This document shows positions 22,045-33,172 of a stretch of DNA of 64,000 nucleotides, in pieces. Both the position numbers and the translations under genes were made by a program. The notes beneath the pieces are model-generated. The model did not search any database. It worked only from the letters and a program-made list of their open reading frames with translations, and was not told where the DNA came from. The stretch spans positions 1,922,001 through 1,986,000 of the forward strand of contig AP026125.1 of NCBI GenBank assembly GCA_030295235.1, given 5' to 3'. Every line of letters begins with the position of its first letter. The first letter of the stretch is position 1. Origin of the DNA: Fistulifera solaris. Its lineage: Eukaryota; Bacillariophyta; Bacillariophyceae; Naviculales; Stauroneidaceae.

Positions 22045-24143
22045 ATGGTTCTCGCTTGCGGAGGTTGTGATCCCTTCTTGATGTTGGCGGAGGACCCCGA
22101 GGATGACCTAGTCGCGGCCAAGAAGAACAACGATGCCGGAACATCTGTGTTGTCAAACATGGAGGTTGTGGCCACTGAGTCTATGATGGACAGAAACAAA
22201 ACCAGAAGCCCGGGTCTCGAATCAATCCCAGAAGCTTTGACCGAAAGAAGTGACACTGAAGAAAGGGAAGCTGGAGAGGAAGGATTGAGTGAAACATCAA
22301 AGGTAGCCGAACTCACTGAACGCGTCGTCGACGTCGACGGCAACCCAGCAAATAACATAGACCAGGAAAAGGCCGCCCAGAAAGATGAAGGCGAAGCACC
22401 TACCCCAGAAAAACTCCGGGCACCGTCACCTCCTCCAAAGATCACACTTTCAGCAAGGGTTATGCAAACTAACGAACAAGATTACAACAAGGATCCTACG
22501 GAACTCTATTTGATGCTTCAGCGTAGAGACTGGCAACAAGCTATTGAGTTACTTGGGAATGACGCCCAGCAGGCTGCAACTTGGGTGTCTCGAAAGGAAT
22601 CTGACGGGGGCTTCTATGGCGGCTTCTTCCTATTCACGCCGCTATCATCTTTAGTGCACCCGAATCTGTTGTAGAAGCGGTTCTTAAAGCCTTCCCAGAA
22701 GGCGCCCAGCACAAAGAAGACCAAGGAATGCTTCCCCTTCATTTGGCATTCAGAATGGGTTCCACCGAAAACGTGGTTGCTTTGTTGTTAAACGCTTTTC
22801 CGGATTCCGTCAACGTCACTGACCGCAAGGGTCGAACAGCGCTCGAACTAGCAGAATCATCCAGTGGTCCTAATAAGTCTGGTTTCCTACGCGCGTTGAG
22901 GAAGGGACCGAACGTGGATATGTTTGGCGTTAGCTTTAAACCCATCGGCATCCAGCTAGTGGAAATGCAAGAAGAATACGAGAGAAAGATTGAACAGTTG
23001 AGAAAGGAAGCCAACGACAAGCAAAGTTCTCAGCATCAAGAAATATTGACCTTACAGAAAGCTCTTGTCAGAAAGCAAGAGACATCCCAGGCTCTTGTCG
23101 ATCACATCGCTTCGCTGGAGGCAAAGCTCGCAGAGCTTACCGATCCAAATCGTAAAGGACTCGACATCAATTTGGAAATCCTTCTCTCGAATGGATTGGG
23201 AGCTGACGAGATTGAGAGAATGTACAAAGATGAGTTCGCGATTCTCGAGGCACGAAGTCGCTTTCTTGAAAGTAAAGCCGCTGAAACTAAGCACGATAAA
23301 GAGAAGGCTACGGATGCATTGAAGCAAACTCTCAAGATTTTCGAAACGAGAAAAGCGGAGTGGAATGCCGAGAAGAAACTCTACCAAGACAAGCTGAATG
23401 TTGTGGAAGAAGACTGCAACCGATTGAAGGACCATGTTAGTACTTTAGAGGAGCAAATCAAAAAGCGCAGCATTTCAGAAAAAGCCTTGGCAGCTCAAAT
23501 CAGCGTGCTTGCCGAGCAGCTTAGCGCTACAACTTCAGACTCTAGCAGCTCCACGGAAGCTTTTTCCACCCGGATCCGAGTGCTAGAAGCCGAACGTGAA
23601 AATCTTCGATTCTCTGTCAACAAGCTCACCAAAAAGCTGTATTTTGTCGCCAGTCTCATCGACTCTGTCAGTAAAGATCAGATCGCGATCGTAGAACAGG
23701 CACTTCAAAACGAAAGTAAAGCATCCGCATCTGCTAGTACCCAAGAAAAGATGATGTTGGAGGTCAAAGAACATTCGGAGTTAGTTCAAGATGCCAAAAA
23801 TTTGGGCGATGAAATCAAGGAGCTGTTGATGAAGCACGCGCAACAAATGGAGAAAACATACGAAGCCAGAAAGTCAGTTGTCGAAGTGATTGAGGAACAG
23901 TCACGACAGTTGACATCAGCGGAAGAGCGCCGAGAGGAGCTTATCAAAGGCATGAATGGTTTTAAGAACCAGATGTTGGAGGTTCTGGACTCTGTGTACG
24001 ACGAGCTTCCAAAAGAAGTTCCGGAGGAGCACAATCTTGTCGACATGGTTTTAGAGAAGATGATTTCCTTCAAAGAGGAAGAAACGCCTGTGCCCGAAGA
24101 TGGTGTTATCATTGTGGAGGAAGAAAAGAAATGTGAAGAATGA
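22045..24143 (+). CDS. ankyrin plus coiled-coil protein (ANK-C)
   Basis: About 700 residues. The start ATG 22045 sits in a good context (ataaccATGg); the frame is open upstream without an ATG. A disordered acidic N-terminus (about 140 residues) is followed by the block shared with ANK-A and ANK-B: 'RRDWQQAIELL', 'AATWVSRKES', 'WRLLPIHAAIIFSAPESVV', 'GMLPLHLAFRMGSTENVVALLLNAFPDSVNVTDRKGRTALELA'. A 400-residue coiled coil then runs to an acidic end (EEEKKCEE). One G is missing in the G5 run 22606-22610; with it the frame passes from ESDGG into LLWRLLPIHAAI, which matches both paralogs at W-x-x-LP[LI]H. A scaffold-type function is inferred. Confidence 0.83.
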
Positions 24144-24331
24144 GAAAAGTCCCGTATTTTGTTATCATACATCAAAGTAAATTAAAAACGAAGAACTTTC
24201 AAGTCGTCTTGCTAGATGTAAACTGAGTTGATTGTCGAGCATCCGTCGAAAGCAACGCAAGCTTGTCCCGAATCTAGTAATCTTTAGTAGTGACCTTTAG
24301 CCTTGAAATCCCAGCTTTCCTTTAAGACGTA

Positions 24332-24806
24332 TCATTTTTTCTTTTCCTGAGTACGCCATGCTTCTACCAGACGAGCTGTTCCTGTTAGCACCATATAAAC
24401 CGAAAGAGCTCCAGCCAGAAGCTTGATGGTCGGTATTAATGATGACACTACGCATCGTCCGATTTCGAGCGATCCGTCCACGGAATGCTTTACAATTTTC
24501 TCCCATCTTTCGCTCAGTTTCTCGCTCATTGCAAAGACAAATACATGTTGTACTTTGACGGCATCACTTCCATCGCCGGTCAACCCAAGCTCGCGCATCA
24601 GTTGCGCATGTTCCGACGGCATGCTACCTTTCGAAGTCGCGAGTCAGCAGTAAAGTCAATGAGGTAGGGAAGTCGTTCACGGCGTTGCGATCCTTTCACG
24701 ACCAGTGGTTGATGAAGATCTCTACTCGCTGATATTCAGTGTCTCCTTCGTAGATCAGGAAGAATTGGTAAATCTTTGGAAGGTTACCTGGTATTGTTTC
24801 CACCAT
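24332..24806 (-). CDS. small membrane protein, broken by two indels
   Basis: Three overlapping minus-strand frames read as one protein of about 158 residues: 24806 to about 24700 (MVETIPGNLPKIYQFFLIYE; ends INHW), then a frame with KGSQRRERLPYLIDFTADSR, then 24622-24332 (MPSEHAQLMRELGLTGDG through a membrane segment IPTIKLLAGALSVYMVLTG to EAWRTQEKKK). The shifts lie at the G run near 24700-24705 and near 24625-24630; each needs one added base. The membrane segment is close to the C-terminus, which suits a tail-anchored or organellar inner-membrane protein. I do not recognise a family. If the shifts are real, only the C-terminal 96 residues would be made from the ATG at 24622. Confidence 0.5.
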
Positions 24807-25223
24807 TATTATCGAGACGCAGTTTCTTGCAATGCGATGAAAACAAGGATGAAAATCGTCCGTGGCTTATCTCATGACTGAATATTCAGTCATGAGACCT
24901 CATTGTGACATCTTTTTCAATGTTGCCTATGCCCTATGCGATCATTTGATCCGATGCAGCCGCACATGCAATGATCTTGTCCATATCTAACTATGTTGGT
25001 ACTTTCACTTGACACAAGACCTCTCCCAATGTGATCGGGGTTGATGGTATGACGTGAAGATGCTTCTGCTAAAAAGATCCTGTAGCCTTAGTTCTGTTCT
25101 ATTCCTAACCTCTCTCTACGTATCGATCTGAAAGATTTGTGTAAAAATTATTATTGTAATATCTACAATAGCTAATGAGATTGTCATGCAAGATGACAAA
25201 TCCTACTGGTAGGTGTCGAATCG
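24807..25223. other. intergenic region
   Basis: No supportable gene. A palindromic phrase (catgactgaatattcagtcatg) lies near 24872-24893 and could form an 11-bp hairpin. Confidence 0.45.
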
Positions 25224-26299
25224 TCACCATTGATTGGGATTCACTCGAATGGTCATTTCACCTTCTTTCATGCCGTAACCGACAATAGCTTTGCACGCTA
25301 ACCGCCATCGAGGAGAGTCAGCCAGCATCTGCTTTTCCGATAAACGTTGCGGATTCAAAAGATCCATGCCACTCTGTACAACAACGCTACATGTTCGACA
25401 GAGGCCTGCTCGTACAGACTCGTGAGCAACGAAAACGTCCAGCGCAACCACAAATCAAAGAAAAACTCACCGCCGGCACCACAATTTCCAGAATTTTTCG
25501 TATCGAAACGTTTCGCAAGCGGATCATTGAGCTTGATACCGCGTACTAACATGCCCTGTCGCAAGTTTTCTCCGGCAAAGAGCTCCAATGTGACATCTTC
25601 TTCCTTTTGACTAGGAGGATAAAGCAGTCGAACCGATATTTTCGGTTTCCGTCTGATGCGTTTTACTTTCAGTACCCAAGTATCCTCAAACTCATCTGCG
25701 TTTGCGGAAGGTAGGCTTGATATAGCCTCTACCGTGGCCTCGTAATCCAGACACTCTGTCGCAACCGTGTATTCTTTGACCACTGATTTTCCCTCTGAAA
25801 GCTTTTTCGCGGTTCGCACCAATCCAACAAAAGCTAAAGAGTCGCCGTAGAGAATAGATGCACCTTCGGCCGATGCAGCAGCTCCAGACACTTCCGAGAC
25901 GATGGTAATGCCCAGTCCATCACCTCTTCCTCCGGCGAGTTCGACTAATGAAAGGCCCAGTCCTTCCTCTAGATTCCGTGGGAAATTGATTGTGAGGCTG
26001 TCAATAAAATATTCCGGTGACTGGCACGCGAGAGCCACTTTCGCTGTGTTTTCGTTAGCTTTTTGTACGAAATTGGCTTTCCATTCTCCCATTATTTCAT
26101 CGGGTGGGATATTATATACATCCATATTGACAGAAGTCGGACCAGCGCCTTGTAGTATTTGAGTCGCTACGTTCTTCGTAGTTCCTCCAAATGGTGAAGA
26201 CAAAGGCTGCACGGGTTGCAGCAGTAACAAAGAAATCATCGCTCGCATGATTGGAGTGCAACCATTGTGTCGTTGAGTCTTTGCTAATTGTCGTTTCAT
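25224..26299 (-). CDS. PDZ plus [2Fe-2S] ferredoxin-like plastid protein
   Basis: Two exons, 26299-25471 and 25405-25224. The 65-nt intron (GGCG/GTGAG to GAGCAG/G) restores the cluster loop as N-C-G-A-G-G-L-C-R-T-C, the plant-type [2Fe-2S] ligand pattern CxxxxCxxC; the fourth ligand is the Cys in WRLACKAIVG. Total 336 residues. The leader is hydrophobic (ISLLLLQPVQP) with LSSPFGG after it, consistent with signal plus transit peptide. Before the ferredoxin part is a PDZ-like domain (EEGLGLSLVELAGGRGDGLGITIVSEV, then GASILYGDSLAFVG). Ferredoxin folds carry single electrons; PDZ domains bind peptide ends. A soluble or thylakoid-associated electron carrier in the plastid is the likeliest role. 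An unspliced reading would destroy the cluster, so the intron is well supported. Confidence 0.85.
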
Positions 26300-27147
26300 G
26301 ATTTAAACACGCTGATTTCTATCAGGTATCAAATCACCTAGCCTTCATTCATTAAGGAATTATACAGACAGCAACAAGAGATGAAATTGTTAGAAGAACA
26401 AATAACAACATAAAAGATGCCGCGCTTTCTCATTGCTCGCTTATTTTTTCGGCTGCTTGCAGCTTGCAGCTTCAAGCCTTCTCGTCCCACCCTTGCGATG
26501 ACGTAGGACGTTGCGTCACAATGAGGGACTGGATTTCAGTTGAGTCGGAAATCATCTCCCTACCTGCAGGATCTTTGGCCATTTTGGTCAACGTTGTTGG
26601 CGTCGTCTTTTCACTTAACAAAAGCATCAAAAACAATAACAACGAAACATAAGTATTTTGTATTGCAATTGCGTGATGTTGGACATCCATGTGTCCCATA
26701 GCGTGAAGGGAGCTGAATGCATCATCCCAGTACCTTGTCTTCCACTTTCCCTGATTTGAAGTGCTATTTTACACCTTAAAAGGAAGTCAGATTGTTATCA
26801 ATGACAAGCAATGTGTTTAGGCAATTCGTTTGCCCTGGTATTTTGACGATGATAAGGGGGTGAAATCCTAGTCGATCAAAAATATTCGCAAAGCTCTTTC
26901 AAGATTCATATCTTACCGGTAATCCTTAGTACTTTGTGTCATATAGTGCTTACTATGTGGCAACGACGTTCATAACGACCACAAAAACCGCCAACGCAGA
27001 CTTATAGCGCGTTCGGCATGCGTTCGCGGTGAAGATTTTTTTTCGGGTTCGTTTTTATTCCTTCGCATTCACAACTCCTAGCATGTAAAAGGCTTCGAAC
27101 CATCTTTGGGATTGCAGCCTTCCTTTTACCTCAACCACAAAACGACG
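26300..27147. other. intergenic region, divergent promoters
   Basis: Between the divergent ferredoxin-like gene and the arsenic methyltransferase. Only short frames without family features. No repeats of note. Confidence 0.4.
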
Positions 27148-28457
27148 ATGCGAATAGTTATCCCTTTGTTCGCTTGTTTTCTTTCCTCCAATTTGGCTCA
27201 AAGTTTTTCTCCCGAACGTAGACTATTCAACAAGATTACGCCACTTTCTGTTAGTACATCTGCTGACGAGATGACCAAAGAAACCTTATTTGGTAGGTCG
27301 ACATGAGACTTCCTGTTTACATTAACCTCGCGGTACATGTCTCATCCGTTCATTGCCTTTCTTTCAGCCGATAAAACCCGCTCCAACGTGGAAGAATATT
27401 ACGGCAAGACGCTTCAAACATCGAGCGATCTCAAGACGAACGCGTGCTTGACGGCCGGCAGTCCCCCCAAATTCATCCGGGAATGTTTGAAAAACGTGCA
27501 TCCTACGGTCATGGCGAAATACTACGGTTGTGGCTTGTGTATTCCGCAATATGATTTGACCGGTTGCAATATTTTGGATTTGGGCTGTGGCGCCGGTCGC
27601 GATGTGTATCTTGCCGCACAATTGGTGGGTGCAAACGGCCGCGTAGTTGGAGTCGATATGACGGATGCACAACTCGATGTTGCTCGGGAGCATCAGAATT
27701 ATCATGCCGAGAAGTTTGGTTACAAGAACACGGCATTCTACAAGGGATATTTGGAGTCGTTGAGCGATGTCAAAGAGTTGGAGAAGGGATCCTTTGACGT
27801 CATTATCAGTAATTGCGTCATCAACTTGTGTACCGATAAGGAAGCGGTGCTCAAGTCTTGCTTTGAATTGCTCAAGCCGGGCGGAGAATTGTACTTTTCC
27901 GACGTGTACTCGAATCGTCGAGTTCCTCAAGTTCTGAGGGAAGATAGTGTCCTCTGGGGCGAATGTATTAGCGGAGCACTCTACTGGAACGATTTCGAGA
28001 ACTTGGCCAAAAGTGCGGATTCCCTGATCCTCGTCTTGTAGAAGATGCGCCGGTGACAATTAAGAATAAAGATGTGCAGGAGCTGGTGGAGAATCAAGGA
28101 CACGGCGGCCTTGAGTTTTATTCGGCAACCTATCGACTCTTCAAGATGGACGAAACTTTACTTGAGCCGGCTTGCGAAGACTACGGCCAGGCTGTCATTT
28201 ACAAAGGCACGATCCCGCGCGCTGCAACCAAATGGACGTTAGACAAGGGACATGTTTTTGAACAGGGAAAAGTGCACCCCGTTTGCGGAAATACATACAA
28301 CATGTGCAAGCACAACCCAAAGATCGCTCCGCACTTTGAATTCATCGGCGATTTTAGCACACATTACGGTATCTTCGAGGGATGTGGTGGTGGTCTCCCG
28401 TATGATCGAAATGGTGCGTCGGTTGACAAAAGCGGAGGCGCCGCTTCATGCTGTTAG
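27148..28457 (+). CDS. arsM: arsenite methyltransferase (ArsM/AS3MT type)
   Basis: SAM-dependent enzyme that methylates As(III), giving volatile or less retained arsenicals. Start ATG 27148 with an N-terminal hydrophobic leader and AQS-FSP, resembling the diatom plastid cleavage site. Intron 27293-27367 (75 nt, TTTG/GTAGGT to TTTCAG/CC). The SAM site NILDLGCGAGRDVYLA is plain. The three cysteines essential in characterised ArsM enzymes have counterparts: NACLT near the N-terminus, ISNCVINL and WGECISGALY. The C-terminal domain continues LAKKCGF, then DPRLV. One A is missing from the run 28009-28012; with it the frame carries on to 28457. The protein ends in SGGAASCC, an extra Cys pair seen in several algal ArsM. 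Before the shift is corrected the protein would stop at about 28041. Confidence 0.94.
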
Positions 28458-28970
28458 ATAGTTGGTCTCGATTCATATCCTCTGGAAAAATGAAAGGCGT
28501 TACTCAACACTGATCATAGTATTATTCCTTTTACCATATGAAATCATCTTCTACTGCCTTCTTGTATTGACTTCTTGTCTTCAAGATTAATGATTTTTTC
28601 ATCTTGAAGTCATTTAGGCTGATACAGGACACATGATCTTGATGTGAACTGTCGTCCTTGTGGGCAACAACAGTTTCAAATGAACAGCAGTATTGTTCGA
28701 AAGCAGTTGTTTGCTTCAAAATCAAAGCTTCCCTCTCTGCTATTGTTCGTGTTACTAGAATAATAGATTACTGTAAGAGCTGATGTAATGAGAATTCAAG
28801 GCCCAAGAATATGTAAGGCCAACAATAACTAGAAACGACTGCGACTGTTCAACGGCGACCCAGTCCATTCTCCAATTCAAAGTATGCAAGACGACAGCCG
28901 CGCCGATCAGCGGTTGTAAGTGATCGGGTCTTACAAGGTTGAGTCGTAAAGTCTACCCTCGCAAACCATT
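28458..28970. other. intergenic region, convergent 3' ends
   Basis: Between two convergent genes. No coding sequence or RNA gene recognised. Confidence 0.4.
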
Positions 28971-29711
28971 TCAGGGATTGCTCTCAACAAAAGTCTTCCC
29001 TTGACGTTCGACAATGTATTTAACAAACTCGAATTGCTCCTCTTGGCTCACCACAAATTTGTTGACTCCCAAAAGCATGACTTCGTCCACAACTTCCTCT
29101 TCCGTCGCATTCACCAATAGACGGGCCTTCACTGGGGATCCTGGTAAATCCAAGTACATCAGCTCTTCGCACAAAGATAGCACCTGATCTGTATCTACCG
29201 TAGGAGACTGCGAAAGCCAGATGAATGTTTCGTCTTGTGCTGTTGTCTTTTCGTCAATGATACGTGCCAGGTTCGTCGCAATCATGATTGGCTCTTCTGC
29301 GAAGCATGCGTCATCCAGCGCAAAAGTTATGCTCTTGTTTTCGAAAACAATATCTTCTCCGTTTTCTATTTGCTGAAACGGTACAACTCGACTAAAGCGG
29401 CGGTTGCGCTCAATATCTCGCGGAGCTGTTTTGTAAGAGAAGATTCGGAACTCTGTCGGTATTTCCTCAATGTTTTTGATCTCTTTGACAATGAGTCCTT
29501 GTGCCCCGGACGATTTCCAATAACGCTCCATCGAATCAAGCTGTGTTTCTCGTAAATCGAGAAACAAAGATATCTCGTTTTCGTTGTGCATCGACACATG
29601 CATTCCTGATTGCGAATCGTAGTAGGTCGAGAGAAAATTGGTTCGGTGAACGACTGGAAAACATCGAGTCGACCTTTCAAGGCAACGAGCAAAAAATTTC
29701 CCTTTCACCAT
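28971..29711 (-). CDS. hypothetical protein
   Basis: About 246 residues from the first in-frame ATG at 29711. The frame stays open upstream to about 29855 with protein-like composition (FFFIDVYVNQNNEVYDP), so an unseen first exon or a frame error probably adds an N-terminus. Mixed alpha/beta composition with no signal peptide or membrane span. Phrases such as IFSYKTAPRDIERNR and RLLVNATEEEVVDEVMLLGVNKF are not diagnostic for me. Divergent from the gene at 30142. The gene is likely real; function unknown. Confidence 0.6.
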   Translation of the reverse strand: MVKGKFFARCLERSTRCFPVVHRTNFLSTYYDSQSGMHVSMHNENEISLFLDLRETQLDSMERYWKSSGAQGLIVKEIKNIEEIPTEFRIFSYKTAPRDIERNRRFSRVVPFQQIENGEDIVFENKSITFALDDACFAEEPIMIATNLARIIDEKTTAQDETFIWLSQSPTVDTDQVLSLCEELMYLDLPGSPVKARLLVNATEEEVVDEVMLLGVNKFVVSQEEQFEFVKYIVERQGKTFVESNP

Positions 29712-30141
29712 TCTATCCTGAACACTACTTTCACTTTCAATACAGCTCAAGAGTGGAGACGCGTCTAATGGATCATATACTTCGTTATTCTGATTGACGT
29801 ATACGTCTATAAAGAAGAACAGATCCTCGTCGTGTTTTTGCGTTATGCTCGTTTATATTTCTTTGCAATTGGCTTCGGCAGTCACGAGTCACAGCAGGAG
29901 TCACGAGTATTTATGTTGAATGCCGCATCGGCATCTGTGTCTGCCAGGTACAGTACATGACTGTACTTCTTACACCACTGTCCCCAACTATCTTTTGCTT
30001 CACGCATCTTCCAAAACGTTATTGCAAGGCAACCACGAGTTTTCAAGAAGAATAAAAACACTTTCCCCCTCTGGCAGAGATACAGCGTATCTACTATCTT
30101 TGATCCCTCATTTGCCATTGACGTTGAGGAACAACTACAGG
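29712..30141. other. bidirectional promoter region
   Basis: Short region between two divergent genes. It holds a repeated heptamer-like string gtcacgagtcac...gtcacgag near 29880-29908 and a related gactgt/acagtc pair near 29958. The repeat could be a shared regulatory site (inference). The upstream open frame of the minus-strand gene overlaps its left end. Confidence 0.4.
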
Positions 30142-30924
30142 ATGTCTTCGACTGCAAAGAAACGCAAAGCAGACACAAATGTGCACGCTGCTTCCGGCAA
30201 CAAAAAGCATCCTACGGAGTCAAATGCCGACGACCCCAAGACAGCCCGCGCAACCTTCCACGCTGAAGTTGGTTACAAACAATTGTCGCTCCAGGATATT
30301 CATGACCGCATTCAAGCATTATGTCGTCGTGTTCCTGAGATTCCAGAGTCTAACTTTGCTCTTTCTAATCATACGAAAAACGGTTTTACCGAAAAATCTG
30401 GAGACGCCGCCGAAAGCACCGTACCGCTCCCGAAAAACCCGTGTCCCTATGACAAGGAAGAGATACGCAAATGGGCTGCTTCTCTGCAGATTGTGATAGA
30501 AGAATTCAATCTCCTCGTTTCCTGTGTAAGTCCGGCAACTTATATTTGGGGAACCGATCGCTCCGGAGCCGCGGAGCAAAACCTCTCCTTGTTATCTGGA
30601 GAATTGATACGGTCGCAAGAACAAATCATGGCTCGTGTCACGCCAAGATTGAATGATGTGTTGGCACCGGTCGTTACGCTCGTGACCGACAAGACGGTCA
30701 CTAAAAAACTACCCGACGGCACGGAAGTCAAGCAAAACTACTTTGCTACTACCTTGGAAGATCCCGAATACGTGGATATGTGCTTTACGATTCTCGCCAG
30801 AAACGCTCCTTTGTTGCGACAGGTACTATTGGCGAACTATGACAAGTTGTTGCAGTCGATAGAAGACTATTTGGCCGCTCAACACAAAGATAGTCAACAC
30901 GACGCTCGTGGATTTGTGTATTAA
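30142..30924 (+). CDS. hypothetical helical protein
   Basis: 260 residues, single exon, ATG at 30142 (caggATGtct). A basic, nuclear-localisation-like N-terminus (STAKKRKAD) is followed by a mostly helical body (LSLQDIHDRIQALCRRVPEIP; EEIRKWAASLQIVIEEFNLLVSCV; YVDMCFTILARNAPLLRQVLLANYDKLLQSI). No catalytic motif seen. Composition and length support a real gene; no family assigned. Confidence 0.65.
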   Translation: MSSTAKKRKADTNVHAASGNKKHPTESNADDPKTARATFHAEVGYKQLSLQDIHDRIQALCRRVPEIPESNFALSNHTKNGFTEKSGDAAESTVPLPKNPCPYDKEEIRKWAASLQIVIEEFNLLVSCVSPATYIWGTDRSGAAEQNLSLLSGELIRSQEQIMARVTPRLNDVLAPVVTLVTDKTVTKKLPDGTEVKQNYFATTLEDPEYVDMCFTILARNAPLLRQVLLANYDKLLQSIEDYLAAQHKDSQHDARGFVY

Positions 30925-31054
30925 AGGTTTCATCGTTTTCAAAAGAGAAGGTTCAACTCGACTCGATTATTTACAACATAGTAATAAAGGTTCTCGTGTT
31001 GAATTCTACATCAACAATATATAAATAGGAGTACTTCATCACTGTTGTTCATGC

Positions 31055-32531
31055 CTAGAAATGAGACGAAAGCTGGGGTGACCATGACACTCGTCTACGA
31101 TGGCAGAATTTGGGTGTTACATCGCTGTCAATGCTCTCGTCATCCGGATAGATTTCCAAATAGGCGTAGATATCACGAGTAAGCGTTGTCGGAGCACCGT
31201 TACTAGCTCCGTCATCGTCTATAGAAAACTCAAATGCAGCATCTTTCGAGTTGGTAATGGTGACTGCTAATCGTTCGTCATTTCCTTGGCGACTCTCCCT
31301 CTGCGTCAAGGCATCACTCTTTGATACTTCGGTGCCCTTCAAAATGGCTGCAATCATAACAGGAAGCAGAGAGCAAATGGGGTTGTACACACTCAGTACG
31401 TTCATTCGATGAGAAACCAATTGATTAGGAAAGTCATTTGAAAGGCCCTTGCGCAGATACCAGCTTAACACGTTGAAGCCCTCTGGCGTCAAATTTGTCA
31501 TCTTGTATCCATATACCATAGCCGACTTGCGAGTGCTCGGCCCCTTCACCGGTTCCTTACTAAAAAGATTGCGCGACAGGCTGGCCAACTTTGCTTCCTT
31601 TGAGCTTACAGGCAGCAGAGACTTCTCAGACTTTGCATTAAAACCGGAAACGGCAGAGGGCGACAGGTCCTTATCATCTCTACTTATGGCACGCGATGGA
31701 GAAGATCTTGGTTTCAGCGCACGGTCCTTCGTTTCGACACATCGTTTACGCCGATTCTCAGTTGAGCTAGGCAATGTTCCCATGTCGATTTGATCGACAC
31801 AATGACCAGCTCGTGTGATCGATATCACTGTTCTTCGCCGAATCTTTTTGACAGTGGGAAGAACGCTGACTTTGTCGAAGGACTCTGACAAAACATGTTC
31901 TTCTGACTCTTGAGACTGGCAGCCGAATGTTTTTTCATCGCAGCTGCTTTCTTCCGAGTCATACGTACTTGTCTCCAGAAAGCCAGAATGGTCCGTGAAA
32001 TCCGATTCCATGAGGGCTGAAAGGAGAGGGTGCTCTGATCGAGCTCTGCAGAATGATCAGCCAAGGTATCATCATACGACACGGAATCGTCATAACTGCC
32101 ATTATGATTTCGTGGCGACTCAAAGACGTTCTTGCTGACCCGGCTTTGTTTCCCTTTACTGGATGGATTATACGTAAAATTTCTTTTCATCGTATCAAGA
32201 CGCTTGCTTGATTGTTCACGTTGCAAATCAACATTATCGACAACAAGACAATCGAACGCCTTTATCCATGATTCTGATCCATAGCAATCAAAGAGGTAAG
32301 AACAATGATAACAGCTTCAAGGAGGGACGACGAACGGAGTAGGATTACCAGAACGGCAGAAATGAACTTACTCATTATGGCTTTTGATTTATTGGGTTCG
32401 CACGAGAAACCTTTCATCAAGAGATCTACGATATTTAGACATGCTGTACTCGTCGCATCGATTGTCATGTCGAACAAATTCCCTTCATCATGACTGACGT
32501 CGGATTCGTATGAGCTGATAGACAATGACAT
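31055..32531 (-). CDS. hypothetical Ser-rich protein
   Basis: Two exons. Exon 1 is 32531-32372; the intron 32274-32371 (98 nt, ATGA/GTAAGT to GATCAG/AA) joins AIM to KSWIKAFDCLVVDN; exon 2 runs to 31055. A frame change near 32020-32022 (A3 run; one added base) links STLSF to SALMESDFTDHS. The protein, about 460 residues, is Ser/Asp-rich and mostly disordered, with basic clusters (KKIRRRTV; TENRRKRCVETK). A more ordered segment occurs near the C-terminus (KMTNLTPEGFNVLSWYLRKG ... RMNVLSVYNPICSLLPVMIA). The order and acidity suggest a regulated nuclear protein, but no domain is recognised. Confidence 0.6.
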
Positions 32532-33172
32532 AATCTGAACTCAAGAGAAGTGCGTGATGATTGTTTCGAGTAATTGTATTGACAAGCAAGGAAGAGATTG
32601 AATAATGTCAAATGTCAAGGCATTATGGCAATGCGAAGGAAGATCGGAAGATCGCGTTTGAATTTTGAATCGAATGTCGAATGGATTTCAAATCGGTTGA
32701 GCGGTACTCCACTTTCTCGTACATTGTACAAATTGCGGGCTCGCTCGCCTCAAGACTACTTTACACATCATACTTCTGTCGCCTATTTAAAAGCAACGGT
32801 CATTGCTAGGGAGCTTGATGATCTTAGCCTAAACAAGGATACGAAATTGAACAGCTCCCCACTCCCAACATCTTCAAATTTTCTTGACTTGGTGAACAAT
32901 GAATAGATTACTGCTGATCGATGCGATCTTTTCATTAACGAGCCACAACAAACAAAGAATGGAACCATCGCACCGATTATTTGTTTGTCTAGCATATCCT
33001 GTTACATGCAATACGTCATGGATTAAGCGCTAAGGTTCTTAATAAGGTTCGGTTTTTTAATGATCTTGCACACTACTGGTACTAATCAAGCGAATTCAAA
33101 AACACCAGGACAATATTTTCTCAACAACCACAATACCATTAACAATATTTCTCGATTATGCCACTCGTGCAC
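32532..33172. other. intergenic region
   Basis: A 102-codon plus-strand frame (32598-32906) exists but starts at an alternative codon and has no supporting features. Otherwise empty. Confidence 0.35.

Noticed and set aside
24872-24893. Palindrome as a terminator or regulatory hairpin
   Set aside because: A single short palindrome in non-coding DNA; no second signal supports a function.
25355-26299. Unspliced 314-residue protein ending in VAWIF
   Set aside because: It would lose the [2Fe-2S] ligands; splicing 25406-25470 restores the family sequence to the stop at 25224.
32598-32906. 102-codon plus-strand frame
   Set aside because: No domain-like composition or splice support; alternative start codon.
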